From NCBI GenBank assembly GCA_947626095.1, contig CANQQV010000008.1:1-64000 (forward strand): a DNA stretch of 64,000 nt, written 5' to 3'. The DNA is from an uncultured Bacilli bacterium. GTDB lineage: Bacteria > Bacillota_I > Bacilli_A > RF39 > UBA660. Within the stretch, counting starts at the first letter, position 1, and each line of letters begins with the position of its first letter. Below the pieces are notes generated by a model that saw only the letters and a program-made list of their open reading frames with translations, ran no database searches and was not told where the DNA came from. A program made the translations under genes and the position numbers. Positions 36,647-44,600 of this stretch are shown in pieces.

Positions 36647-37493
36647 ATAGTATTGGCATACTAAGTCGTTTAGATAATTCTTCTTTAGTCATTCCACTTG
36701 ATATTAGTTTATTGATAATACTATTTATACCGTCTTGTTTACCTTTTTTAATGCCTTCTTTAATGCCATCTTCTTTTGCTTCTTTTAAATCAGCTTCTAA
36801 TACATCTTTTAAGTATTTTTCTTCTTCGTATTCTCTTTGCATAGCTTTATATTGATTTACGATTTTCTCCATGTCTTTCATAACACTCTCCCTTTCTTTA
36901 TTTCCTTTAGCATATATCGCCATCTCTTTAAAACTACTTGCATCAAACATCACATAATCTAATTGTTTTTCCATATCTTGATTATAGCACAAGTTAGATA
37001 ATATTGGTATATAAATATTAATTATCTTAATACTATCTAAATCTAGATTATTCTTTCTATCTTTCATTGTATACTCTGATACTCCTATCTCTTTCCTATC
37101 TTTAGAATAGAAGTTATTTAAGTTTACTTGAATAACTTTTATTTTATCGATATAACTTGTTTGATTATCTTTAGCATAGTATTCTCCGGCTATCTTATAT
37201 AGATATGATTCATTACGATTACTAAGTCCTTTATTATACTTAGGATTTAATTCAATATTAATCTTAATCTTTTTATCTGGTGATTCTAATAAGATATCAA
37301 CTATATTACCTTTACTATCTTTTCTTTTAATAGGAAGTTCATTAGGTATTAAGATAAAACTACTAATATCGAAGTTAACAATATTGCTAATAAGGCGATT
37401 AAAATAGTTTCTTGTTCCTTTACTACCTATTAACCATAAAGATTTAAATAATTTATCATAGGTTAAAGGAACAAATGGGTTTTCTATTTTCAT
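36645..37493 (-). CDS. Rpn family / PD-(D/E)XK nuclease-transposase-like protein
   Basis: 282 aa. The start NPFVPLTYDKLFKSLWL, the RKDSKGNIVDILLES core with acidic ELN (PD-(D/E)xK-like), YYAKDNQTSYIDKIKVIQVNL, and a Lys/Glu helical C-terminus with a DGIKEGIKKGKQDGIN tail are typical of the Rpn (RpnA-like, PF12784) family of recombination-promoting nucleases. ATG 37493 is selected for RBS AGGAGG. It is preceded by promoter copy B and followed directly by the truncated surface gene, so it may mark a rearrangement. Confidence 0.88.
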   Translation of the reverse strand: MKIENPFVPLTYDKLFKSLWLIGSKGTRNYFNRLISNIVNFDISSFILIPNELPIKRKDSKGNIVDILLESPDKKIKINIELNPKYNKGLSNRNESYLYKIAGEYYAKDNQTSYIDKIKVIQVNLNNFYSKDRKEIGVSEYTMKDRKNNLDLDSIKIINIYIPILSNLCYNQDMEKQLDYVMFDASSFKEMAIYAKGNKERESVMKDMEKIVNQYKAMQREYEEEKYLKDVLEADLKEAKEDGIKEGIKKGKQDGINSIINKLISSGMTKEELSKRLSMPIL

Positions 37494-37516
37494 AAGGTAT
37501 ATACCTCCTTTCACTA

Positions 37517-37553
37517 TAATTATTCGCTACTCGAAGCTTATTTCCTTTTTTTT
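37517..37553 (-). promoter_or_regulatory. Sigma-H-like promoter element, copy B (Rpn gene)
   Basis: Minus strand: eight A, AAGGAAAT (37540-37547), 13 bp, CGAAT (37522-37526), then AATTATAGTGAA. It is very similar to copy A across the element and the following leader. Confidence 0.65.
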
Positions 37554-37586
37554 CTTGAAAGTTTTTATTTTATGGCATAAAAAAGA

Positions 37587-37606
37587 AGTATTATTACTCT
37601 AATACT
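37587..37606 (-). terminator. Terminator overlapping the alaS stop
   Basis: AGTATT / AATACT stem followed by CTTCTTTTTT on the minus strand; it begins inside the last codons of alaS. Confidence 0.6.
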
Positions 37607-39336
37607 CCTTTAATTCTTCTAACACCTGCAGATGATGCTTCTTCTTTGATGATTCTAAAATGACCTAATTCATTAGTGTTTTTAACATGTGGTCCACCAC
37701 ATAATTCTTTAGAAATATCACCAATACTATAAACAGTTACTATATCAGGATATTTTTCAATAAACATACATTCAGCACCACTTTTAATAGCTTCTTCTTT
37801 AGGCATTTCTTCAACTGTTACAGGGATTCCTTCACTTATCCATTCATTTACTAGGTCTTCTGCACGTTTCTTTTCTTCATCACTTAGTTTATGGTCACAA
37901 CTAAAGTCAAATCTCATTCTTTCGTCAGTTATATTAGAACCTTTTTGATGTACATCAGGACCAACTACAACTTTTAGAGCAGCATTAAGTAAGTGCGTTG
38001 CCGTATGATATCTAGTTTCTACTTCACTATTACCAGCTAAACCACCTTTGAATTTACCAGCAGAAGCAGTACGAGATTTTTCTTGATGTTCCATAAATTT
38101 AGCACGATATCCTTCTTCATCAACTTTTAAGTTTCGTTCACTAGCTAGTTCAATAGTTAATTCCAATGGGAATCCATAAGTATCAAATAGATGGAAAGCT
38201 GTCTCACCATCAATATCTTTATTATCTTTAGCTACTTTTTCAAATTCTCTTAAACCTTTTTCTAATGTACGACCAAATTTAACTTTTTCATTCTTTAATA
38301 CTTCTAAAACAACATTATAGTTATCTTCTAATTCTTTATAGTATTTTTTATATTTATCTAGTAGTAATTTAGCTATTTGTTCTTCCCAATCACTATTAAT
38401 ATCAATACCTAATGTTTTAGCATGACGAATAGCTCTTCTAATTAATCTTCTTAAGATATAACCTTGATCTGTATTAGATGGTTTAATACCAGCAGGATCA
38501 GCAGAAATAAAGACAGCAGTTCTTAAGTGGTCAGCGATAATTCGCATACTCTTTTCATGACCTTCATATGGAACATTAGCTATTTGACTAATTAGTTCGA
38601 TAACATCTTTCCAAATACTTGATAGGTAGTTATCATTAACACCTTCTAAAATAGCAGTAGTTCTTTCAACGCCCATACCGGTATCAACATTTTTCTTAGG
38701 TAGTTCAGTAACAACACCATTACTATCTTTATGATATTGCATGAAGACATTATTCCATATTTCTACCCATCTACTATCTTCAGGATCAAAATTCTTTGGT
38801 ATTTCATCATTACTTCTAAAATAGAAGATTTCGGTATCACCACCACATGGACCGGTTTCACCAGCTATCCAGAAGTTATCTTCGACGGTTTTAGCAATTC
38901 TTTCTTTAGGAATACCTAAACTTAACCATTTATTATAACTAACTTCATCAAATGGGATATCATCGTTACCAGCAAAGACAGTTACACCTAATCTTTCTAC
39001 TGGAATATTTAAATGTTCAGTTAAAAATTCAAAGCTCCAAGCAATACTTTCATCTTTAAAGTAATCACCTAAACTCCAGTTACCTAACATTTCAAAGAAT
39101 GTATGGTGTGTAACGTCTCCAACGGAATCTAAGTCATTGGTTCTAACACATTTTTGGTAGTCAACTAATCTTGTACCATATGGATGTGGTTGACCCATTA
39201 AATATGGGATTAGTGGTTGCATACCAGCAGTATTAAATAATACTGATGGATCATTTTCAGGTACTACTGGAGCACTAGGTATTTGTTTATGGCCTTTTTC
39301 AATAAAAAAATTAATATATAAATCTTTTAAATTCAT
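37594..39336 (-). CDS. alaS: Alanyl-tRNA synthetase, compact form without C-Ala domain
   Basis: Class II synthetase for tRNA-Ala. The catalytic core (FNTAGMQPLIPYLMG, THHTFFEMLGNWS, GMGVERT) and the tRNA domain are followed by the editing domain with YHTATHLLNA (HxxxH) and LCGGPHV (CxxxH). At 580 aa it ends right after the editing domain (SAGVRRIKGVLE), about 290 aa shorter than the usual bacterial enzyme: the coiled coil and C-Ala domain are absent. A terminator overlaps the stop, so the shortening is real and not a frameshift artefact. It is 1 nt after the kinase gene, under an Ala T-box. Confidence 0.95.
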   Translation of the reverse strand: MNLKDLYINFFIEKGHKQIPSAPVVPENDPSVLFNTAGMQPLIPYLMGQPHPYGTRLVDYQKCVRTNDLDSVGDVTHHTFFEMLGNWSLGDYFKDESIAWSFEFLTEHLNIPVERLGVTVFAGNDDIPFDEVSYNKWLSLGIPKERIAKTVEDNFWIAGETGPCGGDTEIFYFRSNDEIPKNFDPEDSRWVEIWNNVFMQYHKDSNGVVTELPKKNVDTGMGVERTTAILEGVNDNYLSSIWKDVIELISQIANVPYEGHEKSMRIIADHLRTAVFISADPAGIKPSNTDQGYILRRLIRRAIRHAKTLGIDINSDWEEQIAKLLLDKYKKYYKELEDNYNVVLEVLKNEKVKFGRTLEKGLREFEKVAKDNKDIDGETAFHLFDTYGFPLELTIELASERNLKVDEEGYRAKFMEHQEKSRTASAGKFKGGLAGNSEVETRYHTATHLLNAALKVVVGPDVHQKGSNITDERMRFDFSCDHKLSDEEKKRAEDLVNEWISEGIPVTVEEMPKEEAIKSGAECMFIEKYPDIVTVYSIGDISKELCGGPHVKNTNELGHFRIIKEEASSAGVRRIKGVLE

Positions 39337-39337
39337 T

Positions 39338-39856
39338 TTACTTCATTCCTTCCAATATTTTATCAACATCTTTTGCTAAGTTTTCATCAAAAGAATTATT
39401 AATTATATAATTAAATTTATCATAGTTATCTAGTTCTAATTCTGTATGATGTAGTTTTTCAGTGGCTGTTAAATTTCGTTTAAATTCTTGAGCATTAACA
39501 CGAATAGTTATTACTTCATAATTAGTATTTTGCGTAAAATACTCTAGTTCATGGACTAAGCGAACATCAGATATAACAATATTTTTGATTCCTACTTGTT
39601 CATAAACTTTAATATCTTCTAATAAACGATTAGTCATAAAGTTTTCATCAACCGCTCGTAAGGTATCACCCATATTTTGTAAGAATTCACGTGGCTTGTT
39701 TTCGTCTTTGCCATCCCAATTAGATAGTTCTAAAGCAAATAGTTTAATGTATTTGCTAAAGCTTGTAATGACTGTATTAGATAATTTTTCTTTAATTAGA
39801 CGAGCAACTTCGTTTTTACCACTACCAGCTTTACCAGCTATTAAAAATATTCTCAT
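39338..39856 (-). CDS. P-loop nucleotide kinase (dNMP-kinase-like)
   Basis: 172-aa cytoplasmic kinase with Walker A GKAGSGKNE at 8-16 and a ISDVRLVHELEYF segment typical of deoxynucleoside-monophosphate-kinase-like and dephospho-CoA-kinase-like proteins. Substrate not certain. ATG 39856 follows RBS GAAGGAGG; a longer in-frame reading (to 39916) would run into the T-box terminator and is rejected. It is the first gene of the alaS operon. Confidence 0.82.
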   Translation of the reverse strand: MRIFLIAGKAGSGKNEVARLIKEKLSNTVITSFSKYIKLFALELSNWDGKDENKPREFLQNMGDTLRAVDENFMTNRLLEDIKVYEQVGIKNIVISDVRLVHELEYFTQNTNYEVITIRVNAQEFKRNLTATEKLHHTELELDNYDKFNYIINNSFDENLAKDVDKILEGMK

Positions 39857-39868
39857 ATGACCTCCTTC

Positions 39869-40068
39869 AAAATAAAAAACCACATTACTTGCAAGGAGCA
39901 AATAATGCGGTACCATCCTTTATTTTACTTAATTTATGATAACGGTCTCCCGTTTAATCTCCGAAGGTAGCTATTTCATTTAATCTTCTCTTAGTTTCCA
40001 CCAACCACTAAGTCTCTATAAGAATTTTAAATTACTTTGTCTTCATCAACGATTAATAACAAATTCAA
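39869..40068 (-). promoter_or_regulatory. T-box riboswitch, alanine (specifier GCT)
   Basis: Minus-strand leader. Stem I has AGTA and ATTTAA/TTAAAT pairing, a GGTTGGTGG loop, then GAA and GCT (39969-39971) followed by A, the alanine specifier. The antiterminator AAGGATGGTACCGC is at 39907-39920. The terminator CCGCATTA / TAATGTGG runs to a T-tract at 39869-39879. It controls the nucleotide kinase and alaS. Confidence 0.92.
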
Positions 40069-40075
40069 TAAATAA

Positions 40076-40104
40076 ATTATATAAAACTATTTTTAAAATG
40101 TAAA
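40076..40104 (-). promoter_or_regulatory. Sigma-A promoter of the alaS T-box operon
   Basis: TTTACA (40099-40104), 17-bp spacer, TATAAT (40076-40081) on the minus strand. Confidence 0.75.
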
Positions 40105-40131
40105 GAATTATTGTGATATAGAAGATGAAGT

Positions 40132-41145
40132 TTATTGACATTTTGCAATTGAAGTTTTTAAGTGAATTAAACAAACTTTAATAATGGCAATAACGGGAGT
40201 GGCTAGAATCATACCAATAATACCAAAGAGGTTACTAAATAGAAGTAAACCGATAATAACGATGATAGGACTTATTTTAATGCTTTTACTCATGATAACT
40301 GGTTGTAAGATATAGTTTTCAATACTTTGAACAACAACGCAGATAATAATGGTGATAATGCCTAAGGTTTTACTTTCGGTAAAGCCAACACAGACAGCGA
40401 TAATACCACCGATATATGGACCAATATAAGGAATTAAATCAGTAAGACCACATAAGATACCTAAAAGTAAGGAAGCGTCTAGACCTACTAGCAAAAAAAG
40501 AATTGTATCCATTAGAAAGACACAAAAAGCAACAAATAAAGTGCCATTAACACATTTTCTAACTTCGATACTAACGTCTTTAGTTAAATTGGTAAAGACA
40601 CATTGAAATTTACTAGGAATAAGGTTATTAAGATTTTGAATAATTTTTTCATAATCCATACTGATATAAAGGCCTAAGATTAAACCAATGATGGTAATAC
40701 CTAGATATTTAAAGAGATTTTTAACTAAATTAACTAAATATAAAGGAATTTTATCCAGTAAAAAGTTTAAAATTTTATCTAAATATGTTCGTAATCCTAA
40801 ATTATTTATTTTACTAACAAGAATTTTAAAAAATGATGGCAAGATAGTACTTAATTCACTTATTTCTTGATAGATAGTAGGAATTAGTAAATAAAAAAAG
40901 AAGAAGATAAGTAATATGATAGATAAGAATAAAGCGATACAAATGAAGTTACGTTTATGATTTTTACTTAATTTATTGATTAAAGGATTTAATAACCAGG
41001 CATAAATAAAGCCAATAAATAAAGGAATTAAAAGACAGATAAGAGTTTTTAGTATAGGAATTATTTTTAAGTATTTAATGATAAAAAGGCTTAAGATAAC
41101 TGCTATTAAAAGTAAGACTAGTTCTTTAAGTTTGTCAATTTTCAT
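40132..41145 (-). CDS. AI-2E family (UPF0118/PerM) membrane transporter
   Basis: 337-aa polytopic membrane protein with about eight hydrophobic helices. The family signature is visible in LIPYIGPYIGGIIAV, the SIENYILQPVIMSKSIKI segment and the C-terminal IGLLLFSNLFGIIGMILATPVIAI. AI-2E family members export autoinducer-2 or act as cation exchangers; the substrate here is unknown. It is upstream of the alaS T-box and transcribed in the same direction. Confidence 0.9.
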   Translation of the reverse strand: MKIDKLKELVLLLIAVILSLFIIKYLKIIPILKTLICLLIPLFIGFIYAWLLNPLINKLSKNHKRNFICIALFLSIILLIFFFFYLLIPTIYQEISELSTILPSFFKILVSKINNLGLRTYLDKILNFLLDKIPLYLVNLVKNLFKYLGITIIGLILGLYISMDYEKIIQNLNNLIPSKFQCVFTNLTKDVSIEVRKCVNGTLFVAFCVFLMDTILFLLVGLDASLLLGILCGLTDLIPYIGPYIGGIIAVCVGFTESKTLGIITIIICVVVQSIENYILQPVIMSKSIKISPIIVIIGLLLFSNLFGIIGMILATPVIAIIKVCLIHLKTSIAKCQ

Positions 41146-41161
41146 ATATCACCTTGGAAAA

Positions 41162-41181
41162 AGGACCTAATAATAGGTCCT
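41162..41181 (-). terminator. Terminator after the 47-aa membrane peptide
   Basis: AGGACCTA / TAGGTCCT hairpin followed by five T on the minus strand. Confidence 0.85.
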
Positions 41182-41323
41182 ACATTTCATCTATGATACA
41201 ACATGTGTCCATATTTTTCATTTTTTCTTTTAAACAACCAAGCATTAAGCCAGCCGCCATTGACACCATACTAGCGCCGACGATGACCATGATATTAGAG
41301 TTATCTTTTAACATTTTTTTCAT
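41180..41323 (-). CDS. 47-aa single-TM small protein
   Basis: A short ORF with a good RBS (GAGGTGAAATTA before the ATG) and its own terminator. It encodes a Lys-rich start, a Met/Ala/Gly-rich TM helix (about 11-30), then a Lys/Met/Cys-rich tail ending in CCIIDEM. It follows recD2 by 12 nt, so it is probably cotranscribed. No family recognised; possibly a regulator or adaptor of a membrane complex. Confidence 0.65.
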   Translation of the reverse strand: MKKMLKDNSNIMVIVGASMVSMAAGLMLGCLKEKMKNMDTCCIIDEM

Positions 41324-41335
41324 TTAATTTCACCT

Positions 41336-43549
41336 CTATAAGGTATTATGGTCATTATTTAAGAATTTATTCACTAATTGGGTTTTTAAATAAGTTTTAC
41401 GATTAGTGGAATAATCATTATTAGTTGCTTGTAAAAAGCTTTCGATTTCACCAATTAAAACTAAACTCTTTTTAGCACGAGAAACACCAGTATAGATTAG
41501 TTTATTGTATAACATTTTATAATAACTTTTAGAGATTGGCATGATAACATGAGCAAACTCGGATCCTTGGCTTTTATGAATTGATATCGCATAAGCATGT
41601 TTAATATTAATTAATTCTTCTCTACTATAGATAACTTCATTACCATCAAAATCTATAGTAAAAACTTCTTTTTTCTTAGGATTCATTATTGTACCTATAC
41701 TACTAATATATCCAATATCACCATTAAATATGTTATTATCAGGATCATTTACTAGTTGTAAGACTTTATCATGTTCACGGTAGATTATGTCCCCTACTTT
41801 TACTTCATGTTTATCTTTAGATTTTGGATTAAAGATTTCTTGTAATAAGATGTTTAAGTTATCAATACCATTTTCACCTTTATACATTGGAGCAAGAATT
41901 TGAATATCTTCTTCAGTTAATCCTTTTTCTTTACTCATTAAACAGATTTGTCGAATCATTTCTTTAATAGCTAAACCACTAGCTCTTAGGAAGTTATAGT
42001 CATCAGTTTGAGTCGTAAAGTCTTCTCTTAGGTTATGTTCTTTGATTTCTTTAGCTAAAATAGGAATATATGAGTTATCACTTTGACGATAAATTTGTTC
42101 TAAGACAGTATGAGTAAACATATCACTATCAATTAAGTCATTTAGAATTAAACCAGGACCAACTGATGGTAATTGGTTAGCATCACCGACTAAAACTAAG
42201 GTAATATTATGGCCGATACCTTTAAGTAGAGAATCAAATAAATAGGTATCTATCATACTGGTTTCATCAACAATAATTAATTTATGATAGTTTTTATTAT
42301 ATTCATTTATTTGAAATTCATTTTTTTCTTTATTCCATTTTAAGTAACGGTGAATAGTCATAGCTCCAAGACCAGTTGAATCACTCATTTTTTTAGCAGC
42401 ACGACCAGTTGGCGCAAGTAAAGCTATTTCGTTGATGATATCTTTATAATTTAAATTATGAATGCGAATATATAGTTTAACGATGGAATTAATAATTGTT
42501 GTTTTACCTGTTCCAGGGCCACCAGTAATAATACTTATACGATTAGTTAAAGCATTTTTAATCGCTTTTTTCTGATTAGAATTGTATTTGACACCATATT
42601 CTAGTTCAATGCCGGACATTAAAGCATCAAAGTTATCAACTTTAGTTTTAGAATGACGTGATATAAGTTCTAAGTTAAGGGCGATATCTTCCTCATAATC
42701 ATAGTATTCTTTTAAAAATAAGTCATTGCCGTTAATTATGATTTCTTTTTTTTGACTAAGTTCTAATAAGTAATTATCGAGTTCACTTTCGGTAATAAAT
42801 ATTTTAAATTCATTTCTAATATTACTAAATAGTTCTTCTTTATAAATATAAGTATCACCGTTTTTAAAACCTAAACGTTTAAAAGATTCAATAATACAAG
42901 CTAAGACACGTTCGTGACTATCAGCTTCTTTCATGGAAAGAAAGACTTTATCTAATTTATTAAAATCAATAATATCGATTAAAGAATATATATTTTTATC
43001 AACTATTTCTAGGGAACTTTCACCCCATTTATTTAAAATGGATAAAGCTTCATTGATTGTAAAACCTAATTTTTTAAGTTTAACGATTATTTCATCAGTA
43101 CTTTGATACTTAACTATTGAATTATATATTCTTTTAGCTTTTACTTCAGAAATACCAGGAACTTTTAGAAGTTCTTGAAAATCATTTTTTATTAAAGATA
43201 AGGCATCTTCACCAAGAGTTTCAACAATAGCAGTGGCAGTTTTTTCACCACAACCTTTAACTAAGGAACTAGATAGAAAATCAATGACAGCATCTTTACC
43301 TTTAGGTTCTTCTCTTTCATAAGATGAAACTTGAAATTGATTACCATATCTTTCATTAAAAATATAATTACCAGTTAACTTGTAGTAATCTTCATTATTT
43401 AAATTAGCAAAATAACCAGTAAAAGTAATGGTTTTATTTTCATATTCAGATAGGCCTTTTGAAGCTTCTTTAATTCTAAAGAGACCGACTTTATAACCAT
43501 TATCTGATTCAAAAATCATTTGCTTAAATTTTCCTCTTATGCATTCCAT
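41336..43549 (-). CDS. recD2: RecD2-type 5'-3' DNA helicase
   Basis: 737-aa SF1B helicase. The N-terminal OB-like and helix-hairpin-helix part (VKGCGEKTATAIVETLGEDA, VPGISEVKAKRI) is typical of RecD2 lacking RecBC partners. Walker A is in ITGGPGTGKTT, motif II in VDETSMID, and the C-terminal motif VI region in AYAISIHKSQGSEF and YTGVSRAKK. ATG 43549 is chosen for AAAGGTGATA. The role is DNA repair and replication fork processing. Confidence 0.95.
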   Translation of the reverse strand: MECIRGKFKQMIFESDNGYKVGLFRIKEASKGLSEYENKTITFTGYFANLNNEDYYKLTGNYIFNERYGNQFQVSSYEREEPKGKDAVIDFLSSSLVKGCGEKTATAIVETLGEDALSLIKNDFQELLKVPGISEVKAKRIYNSIVKYQSTDEIIVKLKKLGFTINEALSILNKWGESSLEIVDKNIYSLIDIIDFNKLDKVFLSMKEADSHERVLACIIESFKRLGFKNGDTYIYKEELFSNIRNEFKIFITESELDNYLLELSQKKEIIINGNDLFLKEYYDYEEDIALNLELISRHSKTKVDNFDALMSGIELEYGVKYNSNQKKAIKNALTNRISIITGGPGTGKTTIINSIVKLYIRIHNLNYKDIINEIALLAPTGRAAKKMSDSTGLGAMTIHRYLKWNKEKNEFQINEYNKNYHKLIIVDETSMIDTYLFDSLLKGIGHNITLVLVGDANQLPSVGPGLILNDLIDSDMFTHTVLEQIYRQSDNSYIPILAKEIKEHNLREDFTTQTDDYNFLRASGLAIKEMIRQICLMSKEKGLTEEDIQILAPMYKGENGIDNLNILLQEIFNPKSKDKHEVKVGDIIYREHDKVLQLVNDPDNNIFNGDIGYISSIGTIMNPKKKEVFTIDFDGNEVIYSREELINIKHAYAISIHKSQGSEFAHVIMPISKSYYKMLYNKLIYTGVSRAKKSLVLIGEIESFLQATNNDYSTNRKTYLKTQLVNKFLNNDHNTL

Positions 43550-43593
43550 AGTAAGTATCACCTTTTTTTATTTTATCACATACCATTATAAAA

Positions 43594-43611
43594 AGCGAAT
43601 ATTTTTTCGCT
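43594..43611 (-). terminator. Terminator after the DUF1292 gene
   Basis: AGCGAA / TTCGCT hairpin with T-runs on the minus strand. Confidence 0.8.
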
Positions 43612-43615
43612 TTTT

Positions 43616-43843
43616 TTAATTGTCATTTTGATGTTTTTTAGTAAAGTAAAGTAAGGCTTTATCAAATTCGTTAGCATTATCTAATTTTAGAACTTCATTA
43701 TCTTGACCCATTTTACGAATACAAAAATCTTTTTCATCATTTTCATTAGTTAAATATAAGTATGTTGTATTATTTTCAGTTATTTCATCAATAATAAAAT
43801 AATCAATACCATTTTCTAATGTTATATATTCTAAATCTTCCAT
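43616..43843 (-). CDS. DUF1292 (YrzB-like) protein
   Basis: 75-aa acidic protein with the family layout: YITLENGIDYFIIDEI, YLYLTNENDEKDFCIRKM, and a final helical FDKALLYFTKKH. The function of DUF1292 is unknown; it is common in Firmicutes. It sits 7 nt after the 43851-44504 gene. Confidence 0.85.
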   Translation of the reverse strand: MEDLEYITLENGIDYFIIDEITENNTTYLYLTNENDEKDFCIRKMGQDNEVLKLDNANEFDKALLYFTKKHQNDN

Positions 43844-43850
43844 TTCACAC

Positions 43851-44504
43851 CTACTTACCTTGTTTAAAGCTTTCTACTTCTTGTTGTTTTTCTTCAAGTT
43901 CATTTAATGTTTGAATATAATCAATAATGATTTCTTTATATTTATCAGTATCAACTACTAGTTTGCCATCAACAACTTTACAAGCACCTTTAGCAGAACA
44001 ATAGCTATCAAAACTGGAATATTCTGTATAACCTAGTTGGTGTAAATCAGAAAATAAATGATTCATACAGTTTAAAGTACTACTTTTATTCCAACCAATT
44101 TTATTAAAGGCGCCATAAACGAATGAATCAAAATCCATGTTTTCACTATCGTATTCACTAGCGATATCATAATAATCATACCAATAAGCGCCAGGTTCTT
44201 GAGCTGGACGCGTACCACTTCTTACAGCATTGTATCCATATTCAACGGAAACATTTGAAGTATTAATGTCTTCAACAAATCCTTTAACACCATTATAACC
44301 TAATACTAGAGTGCCACTTAATAAAATAGTCGCAATAGCTCCAGCAATAAAGCCTTTTTTTAAGCCTTCAAAATGTCCTTTGTTAAAACCTTTGCGATAA
44401 CCTTTACGATATATTTTTTGATTATTTTCTTTTTGCTGTTCTTCAGCAATACTAGCTTCACGTGCTTTTAAATAATCTTCCATAGAAACTGTATTTCCTG
44501 CCAT
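43851..44504 (-). CDS. Hypothetical single-TM protein
   Basis: 217-aa protein: a charged N-terminal cytoplasmic segment with GYRKGFNKGHFEGLKKG-type Gly/Lys repeats, a TM helix (about 50-70), then an extracellular region with cysteines (LNCMNHLF, YCSAKGACK) and a C-terminal helix. Family unknown. Start chosen at ATG 44504, preceded by AGGATGTGAT. Confidence 0.7.
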   Translation of the reverse strand: MAGNTVSMEDYLKAREASIAEEQQKENNQKIYRKGYRKGFNKGHFEGLKKGFIAGAIATILLSGTLVLGYNGVKGFVEDINTSNVSVEYGYNAVRSGTRPAQEPGAYWYDYYDIASEYDSENMDFDSFVYGAFNKIGWNKSSTLNCMNHLFSDLHQLGYTEYSSFDSYCSAKGACKVVDGKLVVDTDKYKEIIIDYIQTLNELEEKQQEVESFKQGK

Positions 44505-44577
44505 GTAATCACATCCTATTATTAATATACTACACTTAAAAATAAGTGTCAAAATGTTTTATTGAGGAATATAAAAA

Positions 44578-44594
44578 GAAGGATTAACCTTCTA
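44578..44594 (-). terminator. Terminator, identical hairpin to 36630-36646
   Basis: AGAAGGTTAATCCTTCT hairpin followed by TTTTTATATT on the minus strand, after the 44601-45608 gene. Confidence 0.75.
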
Positions 44595-44600
44595 TAATTT

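Noticed and set aside
39857-39916. In-frame upstream extension of the nucleotide kinase
   Set aside because: It lies in the T-box terminator; the ATG at 39856 has a strong RBS.
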